NCBI GenBank assembly: GCA_900315765.1
Contig: ONAK01000018.1
Span: 1 to 38,717, forward strand
Reading direction: 5' to 3'
Origin: an uncultured Prevotella sp.
Lineage (GTDB): Bacteria; Bacteroidota; Bacteroidia; Bacteroidales; Bacteroidaceae
DNA: 38,717 nt
The notes beneath the pieces are model-generated. The model searched no databases and had not been told where the DNA came from. It worked only from the letters and a program-made list of their open reading frames with translations. Each line of letters begins with the position of its first letter. The first letter of the stretch is position 1. Both the position numbers and the translations under genes were made by a program. Shown piece by piece: positions 15,991-25,804 of the stretch.

Positions 15991-16509
15991 ATGATTAACT
16001 ACGATTTAAATAAGATAAAAGCCATCATTTTTGATATTGATGGGGTGCTCAGTTGCTCTACCATCAATCTCAGCGAGGATGGACTCCCTCTGCGAACCGT
16101 TAATATCAAGGACGGTTATGCCATACAGTTGGCTGTTAAACTCGGCCTTCGCATTGCCATACTCTCTGGCGCTAAAGTAGATAGTGTACGCGTGCGTTAT
16201 GAGGGGCTGGGTGTTCAGGATATCTATCTGGGTTGTGCCGTCAAGATAGCCACCTACGATGAGTTCCTGGCCATGTACGGCTATACCGATGATGAAATCA
16301 TGTATATGGGCGACGACATCCCCGATATGGAGATTATGCGCAGGGTAGGGTGCCCCGTGTGTCCTAACGATGCATGTCCTGAGATTAAGGCCATCAGCAC
16401 CTATATCAGTCATATCGATGGCGGTCGTGGTTGCGGTCGCGATGTCATCGAGCAGGTGTTGCGTGCTCAAGGCAAATGGGTGATGAACGAAAAAGCTTTC
16501 GGATGGTGA
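15991..16509 (+). CDS. KdsC-like HAD-family phosphatase (3-deoxy-D-manno-octulosonate 8-phosphate phosphatase type)
   Basis: 172 residues, the length of tetrameric KdsC-type cap-less HAD phosphatases. HAD motif I is [10 protein letters not shown] (Asp15, Asp17), motif II is LSGAK, and motif IV is [11 protein letters not shown]. The C-terminal [19 protein letters not shown] is typical of KdsC. Such enzymes release phosphate from Kdo-8-phosphate for lipopolysaccharide core. In Bacteroides a close relative acts on the nononic acid KDN-9-phosphate, so specificity is not certain. The start at ATG 15991 is preferred over the TTG at 15985. Two TTTATAG/TTCATAG heptamers precede it. Its last 7 bp overlap the start of maf, indicating translational coupling. 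Confidence 0.88.
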   Translation: MINYDLNKIKAIIFDIDGVLSCSTINLSEDGLPLRTVNIKDGYAIQLAVKLGLRIAILSGAKVDSVRVRYEGLGVQDIYLGCAVKIATYDEFLAMYGYTDDEIMYMGDDIPDMEIMRRVGCPVCPNDACPEIKAISTYISHIDGGRGCGRDVIEQVLRAQGKWVMNEKAFGW

Positions 16510-17066
16510 AATACATATTAGCAAGTAATTCGCCGCGAAGAAAAGAACTTCTTGCAGGCTTGGGCTTGGATTTCGAAGTGCGCGTGATTGACGGTATCGA
16601 TGAGAGTTATCCTTCGTCGCTGCCAGCATGCCAAGTAGCGCAGTTTATCGCCGAGAAGAAGGCCGATGCCTATCGCGCCACTTTGCAGGCCGATGAGCTT
16701 ATCATCACAGCCGATACTGTAGTTATTGTTGGCGCTGATATCCTTGGCAAGCCCAAGGACGAGGCCGATGCCGTACGTATGCTTCGCGAGATTAGTGGTC
16801 GCACCCATCAGGTCACCACAGGTGTCTGTTTGCTCACTGCTGGCAAGCAGCGTTCGTTCTCTGTCACCACCGATGTCACCTTCAAGCAGCTCACCGATGA
16901 TGAGATCCGCCATTATATAAAAACCTATCACCCCTTCGATAAGGCAGGAGCCTATGGCATTCAGGAGTGGATAGGATATATCGGCGTTACAGGTCTTCAC
17001 GGCAGCTACTACAATGTGATGGGCCTGCCTGTGCAGCGTATCTATACCGAGCTCCAGCGCTTCTAA
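16503..17066 (+). CDS. maf: Maf-like nucleotide pyrophosphatase
   Basis: 187 residues of the Maf/HAM1 (YhdE) family. These are cytosolic nucleoside triphosphate pyrophosphatases, typically cleaving dTTP/UTP or modified nucleotides to the monophosphate. Signatures are [39 protein letters not shown], the catalytic [19 protein letters not shown] and [19 protein letters not shown], ending with [15 protein letters not shown]. The ATG at 16503 overlaps the end of the phosphatase gene by 7 bp; a longer frame from 16431 has no Maf homology upstream and lies inside that gene. It is the last gene of the operon. No hairpin-plus-T terminator is visible directly after it, and repeats follow. Confidence 0.94.
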   Translation: MVKYILASNSPRRKELLAGLGLDFEVRVIDGIDESYPSSLPACQVAQFIAEKKADAYRATLQADELIITADTVVIVGADILGKPKDEADAVRMLREISGRTHQVTTGVCLLTAGKQRSFSVTTDVTFKQLTDDEIRHYIKTYHPFDKAGAYGIQEWIGYIGVTGLHGSYYNVMGLPVQRIYTELQRF

Positions 17067-17160
17067 TCTATCTTTTGTATTTGTTCGTTCCGTTGGCAAA
17101 TATATGTAATAATTCCGAAAGTTGCAAGTTTTTCGCAAAAAAAAAGCCAAATCCCCCGTT

Positions 17161-17351
17161 TTGTCATTCCGAGCAACCACCCTCCTACGTTGTCATCTCG
17201 AGCACCACCCTCCCTTGTCATTCCGAGCGGAGTCGAGGAATCTCTGCGGCTTTAGCCGTTTGCGCCTTTGGGCGCATTCATGAGATTTCTTGGACGAGCC
17301 AAGCGAGCGGAGCTCGAGCGCTCCACGCGCTAACGCTTGGTCGACATGACA
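17161..17351. repeat. TTGTCATTCCGAGC-type intergenic repeat with palindromic structure
   Basis: The motif TTGTCATTCCGAGC occurs at 17161-17174 and 17215-17228, with the variant TTGTCATCTCGAGC at 17190-17203. An inverted, diverged end (GGTCGACATGACA) is at 17339-17351. Between 17215 and 17351 the arms GTCGAGGAATCTC and GAGATTTCTTGGAC are imperfectly complementary. Smaller hairpins (CGGC-TTTA-GCCG, TGCGCC-TTT-GGGCGCA, CCAAGCG...CGCTTGG) fill the centre. It looks like a REP/MITE-like non-coding element. ORFs crossing it have no protein-like composition. Confidence 0.75.
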
Positions 17352-17406
17352 TAAGTGTGGTGGAGGAAGGATGTTGTTGTTAAAATTTTTGTTACTTATA
17401 TCTCTC

Positions 17407-17510
17407 TTGTCATTTCGAGAATAGGTGAGCCCTCTTTTGCTATCGCACGTGGAATATTTTCTTGGTGCACGTGGGAGAATCTTTTTCCTCGCGCGGGAGC
17501 ATTTTCTCTA
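17407..17510. repeat. Second, diverged copy of the intergenic repeat plus GCACGTGG direct repeats
   Basis: TTGTCATTTCGAGA (17407-17420) is a further variant of the TTGTCATTCCGAGC motif. It is followed by direct repeats GCACGTGG at 17445-17452 and 17467-17474 and by related G-rich/ATTTTC blocks (GGAATATTTTC, GGAGAATCTTTTTC, GGAGCATTTTC). No gene is supported here. Confidence 0.5.
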
Positions 17511-17603
17511 TCTCTTATTGATAATGCAAAGGTACGAAATTTTCGTGGGTATATGAAATATTAAGTGTTAATGAATTGTTAAATAACAATACTGCCTAAG
17601 ATT

Positions 17604-17771
17604 GAATTCAGTATTCAGTATTCAGTTTTTATTTTCACACCCCCTTATCTAAGGAATAGTTAAGTTTAATATTATATATATTATAATATATATAATATTA
17701 AAAATATAATTTATAAATAAATCTCTCTTAACGAGTACGGCCCTATTATAAAACTGAATTCTGAATTCTGA
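17604..17771. repeat. Inverted-repeat element enclosing a palindrome (possible MITE remnant)
   Basis: Left arm 17604-17629 is built from ATTCAGT heptamers ending in CAGTTTT. Right arm 17750-17771 (AAAACTGAATTCTGAATTCTGA) is its reverse complement with about two mismatches over 21 bp. The enclosed ~120 bp is A/T-rich, contains the perfect palindrome at 17665-17702, and has no ORF. The stretch 17772-17887 shows nothing further that I can interpret. Confidence 0.65.
17665..17702. repeat. Perfect 38-bp A/T-only palindrome
   Basis: The 19-bp left half is exactly the reverse complement of the 19-bp right half, with no spacer and no G or C. It could extrude as a cruciform or form a long RNA hairpin. 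It is not followed by a T-run, so a classical terminator is unlikely. Confidence 0.9.
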
Positions 17772-17887
17772 GTACACTCGACTTCACACGAGGGGGATGA
17801 AGGGAGATATGACTGCATTTTGACGTATGGCTGAGGTGGGCTCGGCGCAAAATATTGTTTTTAAACGCGTGAAATATTGTTTAAATG

Positions 17888-17922
17888 TTGCCTGCAAAGA
17901 ATATTTTATATAACTTTGCAGG
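17888..17922 (+). promoter_or_regulatory. Promoter of the TerB-DnaJ gene with overlapping 9-bp inverted repeat
   Basis: TTG at 17888-17890, a 20-bp spacer and TAACTTTG at 17911-17918 fit the Bacteroidetes promoter. A perfect inverted repeat, CCTGCAAAG (17891-17899) and CTTTGCAGG (17914-17922), spans the spacer and overlaps most of the -7 box, so it could be an operator. Confidence 0.65.
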
Positions 17923-17948
17923 CAGATTTTTATATTTGGAAGGTAATT

Positions 17949-18764
17949 ATGGCAAAAGGAAAATGGATAGGAGGATTCATAGGATGGATGGCTGGTGGTC
18001 CGCTGGGAGCGCTGGCAGGATACCTGTTGGGTTCTCTGTTTGATAATATGCTCGACGGCGTTAATAATCCTGACAATAGCGGTACATGGGGCTCGTCGAC
18101 GTATGAGGATTATAATACTGCTTATCAGCAGGCCTACCGTCAGCGACAGATGCAGGGCGATAGAAACAGTTTTCTGTTTGCGCTGCTGGTGCTGTCGTCG
18201 TATATCATCAAAGCTGATGGCAAGGCTATGCACAGTGAGATGGAACTGGTAAGACAGATGCTGCGACAGAATTTCGGAGCATCGGCTGTGCAGCAGGGGA
18301 ACGAGATATTGAACCGATTGTTTGAGGAACAGAAGCGTGAGGGATGGCAGCAGTTTAAGCATACTGTGAGTGAGTGCTGTAGTCAAATTAACCGACAAAT
18401 GGATTACTCGCAGAGGCTGCAGCTGTTGAACTATCTGGTGATGGTGGCTAAGGCCGACGGTAGTGTGCCCCAGAGTGAGATAACAGCCTTGAAAGAGGCG
18501 GCGCAGTGGATGGGACTGAACACCAACGAGGTGGACCAGATGCTGCATCTTGGTAGAGAGACGCTAGAGGACGCCTACAAAGTGCTTGGCGTGAGTCCGA
18601 ATGTGAGCGATGACGAGCTGAAAAAGGCCTATCGCAAATTGGCATTACAGCATCATCCTGACAAGGTGGCTGCACTGGGCGATGACGTTAGAAAGGCGGC
18701 TGAAAAGAAGTTTCAGGAGATAAATGCTGCCAAAGACAGAATCTGGAAGGCCAGGGGACTGTAA
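17949..18764 (+). CDS. TerB/DnaJ-domain protein (DjlA-like co-chaperone)
   Basis: 271 residues from the ATG at 17949. The N-terminus (~1-35) is Gly-rich and hydrophobic ([28 protein letters not shown]), suggesting membrane association or oligomerisation. Residues ~75-190 form a TerB-like helical domain ([24 protein letters not shown] and [22 protein letters not shown], two similar acidic helix pairs). A J domain (~205-271) ends the protein, with the HPD signature in [14 protein letters not shown]. This order is that of DjlA, which stimulates DnaK at the membrane, but DjlA's transmembrane helix is replaced here by a glycine-rich segment. It has its own promoter and heads the long + strand gene run, with the sensor kinase next after another promoter. 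Confidence 0.88.
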   Translation: MAKGKWIGGFIGWMAGGPLGALAGYLLGSLFDNMLDGVNNPDNSGTWGSSTYEDYNTAYQQAYRQRQMQGDRNSFLFALLVLSSYIIKADGKAMHSEMELVRQMLRQNFGASAVQQGNEILNRLFEEQKREGWQQFKHTVSECCSQINRQMDYSQRLQLLNYLVMVAKADGSVPQSEITALKEAAQWMGLNTNEVDQMLHLGRETLEDAYKVLGVSPNVSDDELKKAYRKLALQHHPDKVAALGDDVRKAAEKKFQEINAAKDRIWKARGL

Positions 18765-18789
18765 TTTTTTATATTTTTATAGGAAAATA

Positions 18790-18821
18790 TTTGGTAGTAT
18801 GGAGTTTTTTGCTTAATTTTG
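18790..18821 (+). promoter_or_regulatory. Promoter of the sensor kinase gene cluster
   Basis: TTTG at 18790-18793, a 20-bp spacer and TAATTTTG at 18814-18821 give a full consensus match. The kinase ATG is 25 bp downstream. No other consensus promoter was seen before pfkA, the P-loop gene or atpD, so this one may serve several downstream genes. Confidence 0.8.
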
Positions 18822-18846
18822 CACTGATTAAATTTGATTGGTGCCA

Positions 18847-20649
18847 ATGAAACTCAGATTGCAATATGTGTTACTACTGCTTACGTTTGCCATCGCGGTG
18901 AATGCAGACAATTTAGGCTATACCAATGAAAAACCGTTGCTTTTTGGTATTGATCAGGATTATCCACCATTAGAATACGTTGACGGAAGCGGAAATCCAG
19001 CCGGTGTAGACGTGGAATTTACCAAACGACTGATGAGTCGTCTGAATATCCCTATGACGTTTAAACCCAACAAATGGGCATCTATTGCTGGCGACGTGAT
19101 TCAGGGAAAGGTTGATCTGGCCATGATGGTTTACTCGCCCTATCGTAGCAACGACGTGAACTACTCGCGATCGGTACTGAGACTGTACTACCAGATTGTG
19201 ACTCGCAAGGGCGAGCGAAAAAATTACGGACTGAGAGATGTGAAAGGCGAGGAGATAGCCCTGATGCAGAGCAGACCCGTGGTTGACACACTGAAGAAAA
19301 GCGGCGCTAAGATTGTGATAGTCTACGACTTGACAAAGGCTATGAAAGATCTGGCTGCAGGCGATTACGATGCTGTGATATGCTATCGCTATCAGGCCAA
19401 ATATATGATAGCCAAGTACAAACTCAATAATCTGGAAACAGAAGACCTGACGCTGACGCCAAGAGAATACTGTTACGTGAGTCATAACAAGGAGCTGATA
19501 GATGCTATCAATACCGAATTGGACAAGATGGTGCAAGGGGGCGTTGTAGAGGATGTTTACGGACATGTGGCTTCGCACTTTGACGGTCTGATCATTCCGA
19601 AGTGGGTATGGTATGCCATTACCTTGCTGGTGTTTGCGATTATGGCGGGCATCATTGTGATGCAGTACAGAAACAAGAAAAATCTGAAGAAGGCGCTGGA
19701 ACTGGCTCGCGAGAACGAAGAGAAAGCCAAGGCTAACGAAGAGAAAGCTAAGGCCAACGAAGAGAAGGCCAGAGCGAGCGAGGAGACGGCCCACCAAAGT
19801 GCTGCAGAGGCTAAGAAGAATGCCGAGATAGCACAGCGTAATGCCGACGTGGCAAAGCGAAACGCCAAAGAGGCCGAGCACAACGCCATGGTAGCCAATC
19901 AGAACGCGGCAAAGGCCCGTGAGGCTGCAGAGGCTGCACGCAAGAGTGAGGAACTGAAGGATATTTTCATGGGCAACATGAGTCACTCGCTGCGCACACC
20001 GCTTAATGCAATCATAGGTTTCAGCGATCTGCTGATGACGATGGACGAAACGGCGCTGCCACGAGAGGAGCAGTTGAACCTGTTGCAGCTGATAAACAAG
20101 AACGGACTCGAACTGCTGCACATGATTAACGAACTGCTCTCGTTGAGCGATATAGAGGGACAGAGTCAGTTGTTCCAGCGCGAGGTGACGGATGTAGACT
20201 ACGAAATGGGGCAGTATGCTGCAGAGATAAGGCCACAGTTGCACGAGGGCGTTGTGCTGCAGGTGGAGGAGCCTGTGGAAGGTATGCGCGCACTCTTAGA
20301 CAAGAAACTGATGAAGGTGGTGACCATGCATCTGCTTGACAATGCAATGCAGCACACCCAAGAGGGACAGATAACGCTGGCATACTACGTGAAGGAGGGT
20401 GGTATGTATGTAGAGGTGAAGGATACTGGCGAGGGTCTGCCCGAGAAGTTGAAGAATAATATTTTCGGTCTGCTGAGCGACCGTAATACATACACACACG
20501 ACGAGAGTCAGGAAAACCCAGGACTGGGCCTAAGCGTATGTAAGGCAATCATAGACCGTTGTAACGGAAAAATAGATGCACGCGAAAATACAGAAGACGG
20601 CAAAGGCACGATATTCTGGTATTGGGTGCCTGTAGAGATTTTAAATTAG
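18847..20649 (+). CDS. Periplasmic-binding-domain sensor histidine kinase (orphan)
   Basis: 600 residues from the ATG at 18847. Order: signal peptide (MKLRLQYVLLLLTFAIAVNA), a family-3 solute-binding-like periplasmic domain (~25-245, starting LLFGIDQDYPPLEYVDGSGNPAGVD), a transmembrane helix at ~253-275, twelve consecutive heptads (about residues 289-372, e.g. ANEEKAK), then HisKA (H380 in MSHSLRTPLNAIIGFS) and HATPase (LLDNAMQHT, VKDTGEGLP, PGLGLSVCKAI). This BvgS-like layout suggests sensing of an amino acid or other small ligand with signalling through a long helix. The acidic residue that normally follows the phospho-acceptor His is Ser (H380-S381). No response regulator is adjacent. The TTG at 18838 is an alternative start. 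Confidence 0.92.
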   Translation: MKLRLQYVLLLLTFAIAVNADNLGYTNEKPLLFGIDQDYPPLEYVDGSGNPAGVDVEFTKRLMSRLNIPMTFKPNKWASIAGDVIQGKVDLAMMVYSPYRSNDVNYSRSVLRLYYQIVTRKGERKNYGLRDVKGEEIALMQSRPVVDTLKKSGAKIVIVYDLTKAMKDLAAGDYDAVICYRYQAKYMIAKYKLNNLETEDLTLTPREYCYVSHNKELIDAINTELDKMVQGGVVEDVYGHVASHFDGLIIPKWVWYAITLLVFAIMAGIIVMQYRNKKNLKKALELARENEEKAKANEEKAKANEEKARASEETAHQSAAEAKKNAEIAQRNADVAKRNAKEAEHNAMVANQNAAKAREAAEAARKSEELKDIFMGNMSHSLRTPLNAIIGFSDLLMTMDETALPREEQLNLLQLINKNGLELLHMINELLSLSDIEGQSQLFQREVTDVDYEMGQYAAEIRPQLHEGVVLQVEEPVEGMRALLDKKLMKVVTMHLLDNAMQHTQEGQITLAYYVKEGGMYVEVKDTGEGLPEKLKNNIFGLLSDRNTYTHDESQENPGLGLSVCKAIIDRCNGKIDARENTEDGKGTIFWYWVPVEILN

Positions 20650-20662
20650 AGGAGCATAGAGA

Positions 20663-22054
20663 ATGACACTGATAATAGTAATACTACTGCTGTTAGGTTA
20701 TGTTGTGATAGCAACAGGGCACACTACGGGTGTGAACAAGAGTGCTATCGCTATATTCATTGGAACTGTGGGTTGGGTGGTATACATCTGCTACGGTACC
20801 GACTTTGTGATGCAGCGACATGCCGAGGACTACTGGACTTTCCTGAACGGCGACCTGCCATCGAGCGAGGCGGTGAAGTATTACATATATAATAATGTGT
20901 TCCTTTATTATGTGGGCCGTGCAGCGAGTATCGTGATGTTCCTGCTGGCCACGATGATTATTGTGGAGATTCTGCACAACAACGGATGTTTTGACTTTGT
21001 GACCAAGTGGATTAAGACACGCAATCCAAAGCGCCTGTTGTGGACTATCACGCTGGCCACATTCATCCTGTCGGCAAATCTCGACAATCTTACTACAGCC
21101 ACAATGATGCTGGTGATAATGCACTCGATAGTGCAGAACCGCAGACAGAGAATGCTGATAGGTGCTGCAATAGTAATAGCGGCTAACTGCGGCGGATGCC
21201 TTACCGTGATCGGCGACCCGACAACGCTAGTGCTGTGGGGCGACGGAGCAATCACTGCATCGAGATATACTGCGTATATGGTTCTGCCAGTGATGTTGGC
21301 ATGGATAGTGCCTACCATACTGATAAACCGTCAGTTGCCTGAGCGACTCGACACGCAGTGGGCACCAATGCCATTCCGCGGCGACGACACCAACCTGCTG
21401 CCTTGGCAGCGCATCGTCATGCTGTTTGTGGGTATCGGCGGTCTGTGGTTCATTCCTACATTCCACAACATCACTAAGCTGTCGCCATTCCTTGGGGCAC
21501 TGTGTGTGCTCAGTGTGCTGTGGGTGGTAAACGAGGTGATGAACCGCAAGCTGATGAGTGCCGACCAGATGCAGCAGCGACTGACACCACGATCGGTGCA
21601 GTATGGCTCGTTACAGCAGATACTGTTTGTGATGGGTATCATGCTGGCTATGGGCGTAGTGACTGAGACGGGCGTGTTTGGCGATGTGGCACAGTGGATT
21701 GACGATACATTCGGCAACGTATGGCTGTTGGGAATCGTATCAGGACTGCTGAGCGGCATAGTTGACTCGTTCACAATAGCCATGAGCGACATATCGCTCT
21801 ATCCGGTAGCTGATGCAGCCATAAAGGGCAGCTATGCTGAGAACTTTATGACCAATGGCGCCTACTGGAAGATTATATCCTACTGTACTGCTGTGGGCGG
21901 ATGCCTGCTCTGTGTGGGCTCGGTTAGCGGACTGGCGCTGATGAAGATGGAACACATCAAGGTGGGCTGGTATATGAAGAACCTGACACCAAAAGTGCTT
22001 GCAGGTGGGCTGATAGGACTGTTGGTGCTGTGGATTGAAGTGAATTTTATATAA
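20663..22054 (+). CDS. nhaD: NhaD-type sodium:proton antiporter
   Basis: 463 residues and about 11-12 hydrophobic segments, belonging to the ion-transporter superfamily branch that includes NhaD. Recognisable segments are LSANLDNLTTATMMLVIM (first discontinuous-helix motif), IAANCGGCLTVIGDPTTLVLWGDGAI, and in the second half SGLLSGIVDSFTIAMSDISLY and CTAVGGCLLCVGSVSGLALM. The two halves resemble an inverted repeat. It would export Na+ in exchange for H+ at the inner membrane. It starts 13 bp after the kinase gene and is followed 33 bp later by pfkA, so co-transcription is likely. The role as Na+/H+ antiporter is family knowledge; ion specificity cannot be read from the sequence. Confidence 0.88.
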   Translation: MTLIIVILLLLGYVVIATGHTTGVNKSAIAIFIGTVGWVVYICYGTDFVMQRHAEDYWTFLNGDLPSSEAVKYYIYNNVFLYYVGRAASIVMFLLATMIIVEILHNNGCFDFVTKWIKTRNPKRLLWTITLATFILSANLDNLTTATMMLVIMHSIVQNRRQRMLIGAAIVIAANCGGCLTVIGDPTTLVLWGDGAITASRYTAYMVLPVMLAWIVPTILINRQLPERLDTQWAPMPFRGDDTNLLPWQRIVMLFVGIGGLWFIPTFHNITKLSPFLGALCVLSVLWVVNEVMNRKLMSADQMQQRLTPRSVQYGSLQQILFVMGIMLAMGVVTETGVFGDVAQWIDDTFGNVWLLGIVSGLLSGIVDSFTIAMSDISLYPVADAAIKGSYAENFMTNGAYWKIISYCTAVGGCLLCVGSVSGLALMKMEHIKVGWYMKNLTPKVLAGGLIGLLVLWIEVNFI

Positions 22055-22087
22055 CTAACAACAATATTTTTTAAGGAAAAAAGAAAT

Positions 22088-23065
22088 ATGGGAAAGATTA
22101 AGACGATTGGTATCCTGACGTCGGGAGGCGATGCACCAGGAATGAATGCCGCCATACGTGCCGTGACACGTGCTGGTATTTATAACGGCTTTACAATCAA
22201 AGGTATATATCGCGGATACGAGGGTCTTATTAATGATGAGGTACAGACCTTCACTACAGAGAACGTAAGTGGAATCGTGACACGCGGAGGTACAATACTG
22301 AAGACTGCACGCTCGAAGGAGTTTATGACACCCGAGGGTATGCAGAAGGCATATGAGACTTGTGTGAAGGAAGAGATAGATGCACTGGTAGTTATCGGTG
22401 GAAACGGTTCGCTGACAGGTGCTCGCAACTTCGGTATGGAGTTCGACTTCCCTTGTATCGGCTTGCCAGGAACCATTGACAACGACCTTTATGGTACCGA
22501 TGCCACCATCGGTTACGACACCACTATGAATACCATCATGGAGTGTGTCGATCGTATTCGTGATACTGCCAACTCTCATGAGCGTATCTTCTTTGTCGAG
22601 GTGATGGGGCGTGATGCTGGCTTCCTGGCTCAGAACTCTGCCATCGCCTGTGGTGCTGAAGCTGCCATTGTGCCAGAGGAATCGACTGATGTCGACCAGT
22701 TAGCCCAGTTCATGAGTCGTGGTATCCGCAAGTCAAAGAAGTCGTGTATCGTGATTGTATCCGAGAGTCCTAAGTGTGGCGCTCTTTACTATGCAGATCG
22801 TGTCAAGAAGGAGTTCCCAGAGTTCGACGTGCGTGTGTCTATCCTGGGTCACCTGCAGCGTGGTGGTACACCATCTGCTCGCGACAGAATCCTGGCAGCT
22901 ACCACTGGTGTGGGCGCTATCGAGGCCATCAAACAGGGACAGCGCAACGTGATGGTAGGTATTCGCAATAACGAGGTGGTTTATGTGCCATTCAGTGAGT
23001 GTATACGTACCGACAAGCGATTCGATAAACGATTGATTAAGGTACTCGATGAGCTTAGTATCTAA
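22088..23065 (+). CDS. pfkA: 6-phosphofructokinase, ATP-type
   Basis: 325 residues, the usual length of bacterial PfkA. It phosphorylates fructose 6-phosphate to the 1,6-bisphosphate in glycolysis. Motifs: [16 protein letters not shown] (ATP loop), [12 protein letters not shown] with the catalytic Asp of [17 protein letters not shown], and GHLQRGG in the sugar-phosphate site. Gly107 in GGNGS and Gly in PGTIDND mark the ATP-dependent rather than the PPi-dependent type. Oddly, the Asp that precedes this Gly in the E. coli enzyme (GGDGS, a Mg-ATP contact) is Asn106 here. It lies in the + strand run between nhaD and the P-loop/CYTH gene, 30 bp upstream of the latter. Confidence 0.95.
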   Translation: MGKIKTIGILTSGGDAPGMNAAIRAVTRAGIYNGFTIKGIYRGYEGLINDEVQTFTTENVSGIVTRGGTILKTARSKEFMTPEGMQKAYETCVKEEIDALVVIGGNGSLTGARNFGMEFDFPCIGLPGTIDNDLYGTDATIGYDTTMNTIMECVDRIRDTANSHERIFFVEVMGRDAGFLAQNSAIACGAEAAIVPEESTDVDQLAQFMSRGIRKSKKSCIVIVSESPKCGALYYADRVKKEFPEFDVRVSILGHLQRGGTPSARDRILAATTGVGAIEAIKQGQRNVMVGIRNNEVVYVPFSECIRTDKRFDKRLIKVLDELSI

Positions 23066-23095
23066 TTGACAATTGATAATTGACAATTGATAATT
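23064..23095 (+). repeat. Perfect 14-bp tandem repeat abutting a start codon
   Basis: AATTGACAATTGAT occurs twice head-to-tail (23064-23077 and 23078-23091), followed by AATT and the ATG at 23096. The first copy begins within the pfkA stop codon. The same 14-mer recurs before atpC at 25773. Confidence 0.9.
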
Positions 23096-24196
23096 ATGCC
23101 AGATATTAAGAAGATTGTATTGACTGGAGGTCCATGTGCTGGTAAGACTACGGCGCTGGTGAAGATAACCGAGTACTTTTCAGGATTCGGCTATAAGGTG
23201 TTTAACGTGCCCGAGGTGCCTACTATATATAGCACTGCCGGCTGGAACTACCTTACGCCAAACCGTGAACTGTATTATCAGGGCGAGCGTGCCATTCTTG
23301 AGACTCAGCTGGCACTTGAGAACCAGTTTATGCAGCTGGCCAAGGTGTGCGAAAAGCCTGTACTCATCGTTTGCGACCGTGGTGCGATGGACATCTCGGC
23401 ATATATCAAGCCTGAGGAGTGGGACGAGATAACACGTATGGCAGGAACCAACTCGGAGGCGCTGCGCCAGAGTTACGACGCTGTGCTGCATCTGGTGAGT
23501 GCTGCCGACGGAGCCGAGCAGTATTACACGACTGCCACCAACGCCACACGCTATGAACAGGCCAACGAAGAAGGACTGCGCGTGGCGCGCGAACTTGACA
23601 AGAAGGTCATAAAGGCTTGGACGGGTCATCCACATCTGCGTGTCATCAATAATCACGACGACTTTGAAAACAAGCTGAACCGCGTGCTCACAGAAATATC
23701 GAAGGTAGTGGGACTGCCACTGCAGGCTCAGGAGGAGCGCATCTTCCGCGTTGAGCTTACAGGCGAGATTCCTGAGTGCTCGGTAAGTGAGATTACGCAG
23801 ACCTATCTGGTATCAGAGCCAGGCAGCGAGGTAAGACTGCGCAGACGTGAGTGGAGCGGCGGTAAGGTGGTGAATGTTCACCGCTCGAAGAAGCGCATCA
23901 ACGACAACGAGGTGATTGAGACTGAGCGCCAGGTGGACAACAACCTGTACGAGCAGATGTTATCGCAGGCAGACCCATATCGCGCCACCATCCGTAAGAA
24001 ACGTCAGAGCTTCATCTGGAAAGGGCAGTTCTTCGAGATTGACACATTCTTGGAGCCTGTAAATAATCTGGTGATGATGGAGACCAAGGGAGTTACAGAG
24101 AAAGAAACCGTTAACTTCCCCCCATTTGTAAAAGTGCTGGAGGATGTGACGGGCAACTCGAAGTATCTGAACTACAACATCGCATTGAGAAGATAG
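23096..24196 (+). CDS. P-loop ATP/GTPase with C-terminal CYTH-like domain (TTD14-like)
   Basis: 366 residues from the ATG at 23096. The N-terminal ~185 residues are a kinase-like P-loop NTPase of the AAA_28 type: Walker A GGPCAGKTT (residues 11-19) and VLIVCDRGAMDISAY as Walker B/DRG region. The C-terminal half resembles a CYTH/triphosphate-tunnel fold with alternating charged strands: RIFRVELTGEI, EITQTYLV, EVRLRRREW, EVIETERQVD, ATIRKKRQSF, QFFEIDTFLEP and LVMMETKGV. The same two-domain order is found in the animal protein TTD14, which binds GTP and phosphoinositides. The bacterial function is not known. It sits between pfkA and atpD in a co-directional run. A TTG-initiated extension (23087) is inside the repeat and unlikely. 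Confidence 0.8.
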   Translation: MPDIKKIVLTGGPCAGKTTALVKITEYFSGFGYKVFNVPEVPTIYSTAGWNYLTPNRELYYQGERAILETQLALENQFMQLAKVCEKPVLIVCDRGAMDISAYIKPEEWDEITRMAGTNSEALRQSYDAVLHLVSAADGAEQYYTTATNATRYEQANEEGLRVARELDKKVIKAWTGHPHLRVINNHDDFENKLNRVLTEISKVVGLPLQAQEERIFRVELTGEIPECSVSEITQTYLVSEPGSEVRLRRREWSGGKVVNVHRSKKRINDNEVIETERQVDNNLYEQMLSQADPYRATIRKKRQSFIWKGQFFEIDTFLEPVNNLVMMETKGVTEKETVNFPPFVKVLEDVTGNSKYLNYNIALRR

Positions 24197-24235
24197 AAAC
24201 CAAGAATATAGAATAATAATAACTTAAAAAATTAA

Positions 24236-25768
<1,533 letters not shown>

Positions 25769-25772
25769 GCTT

Positions 25773-25804
25773 AATTGACAATTGATAAATGATAATTGAC
25801 AATT
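25773..25804 (+). repeat. AATTGACAATTGAT repeats before atpC
   Basis: AATTGACAATTGAT (25773-25786), a shortened AAATGAT and AATTGACAATT (25794-25804) directly precede the atpC ATG at 25805. Same repeat family as 23064-23095. Confidence 0.85.

Noticed and set aside
17526-17533. Minus-strand TACCTTTG box in the repeat region
   Set aside because: No minus-strand gene follows it and no -33 element is present, so chance occurrence is likely.
16967-17564. Two + strand ORFs (138 and 69 codons) after maf
   Set aside because: They cross maf out of frame and the TTGTCATTCCGAGC repeats; no promoter or protein-like composition.
17665-17702. The 38-bp palindrome as a rho-independent terminator of maf
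   Set aside because: The stem contains no G-C pair, is about 600 bp from maf and is not followed by a T-run.
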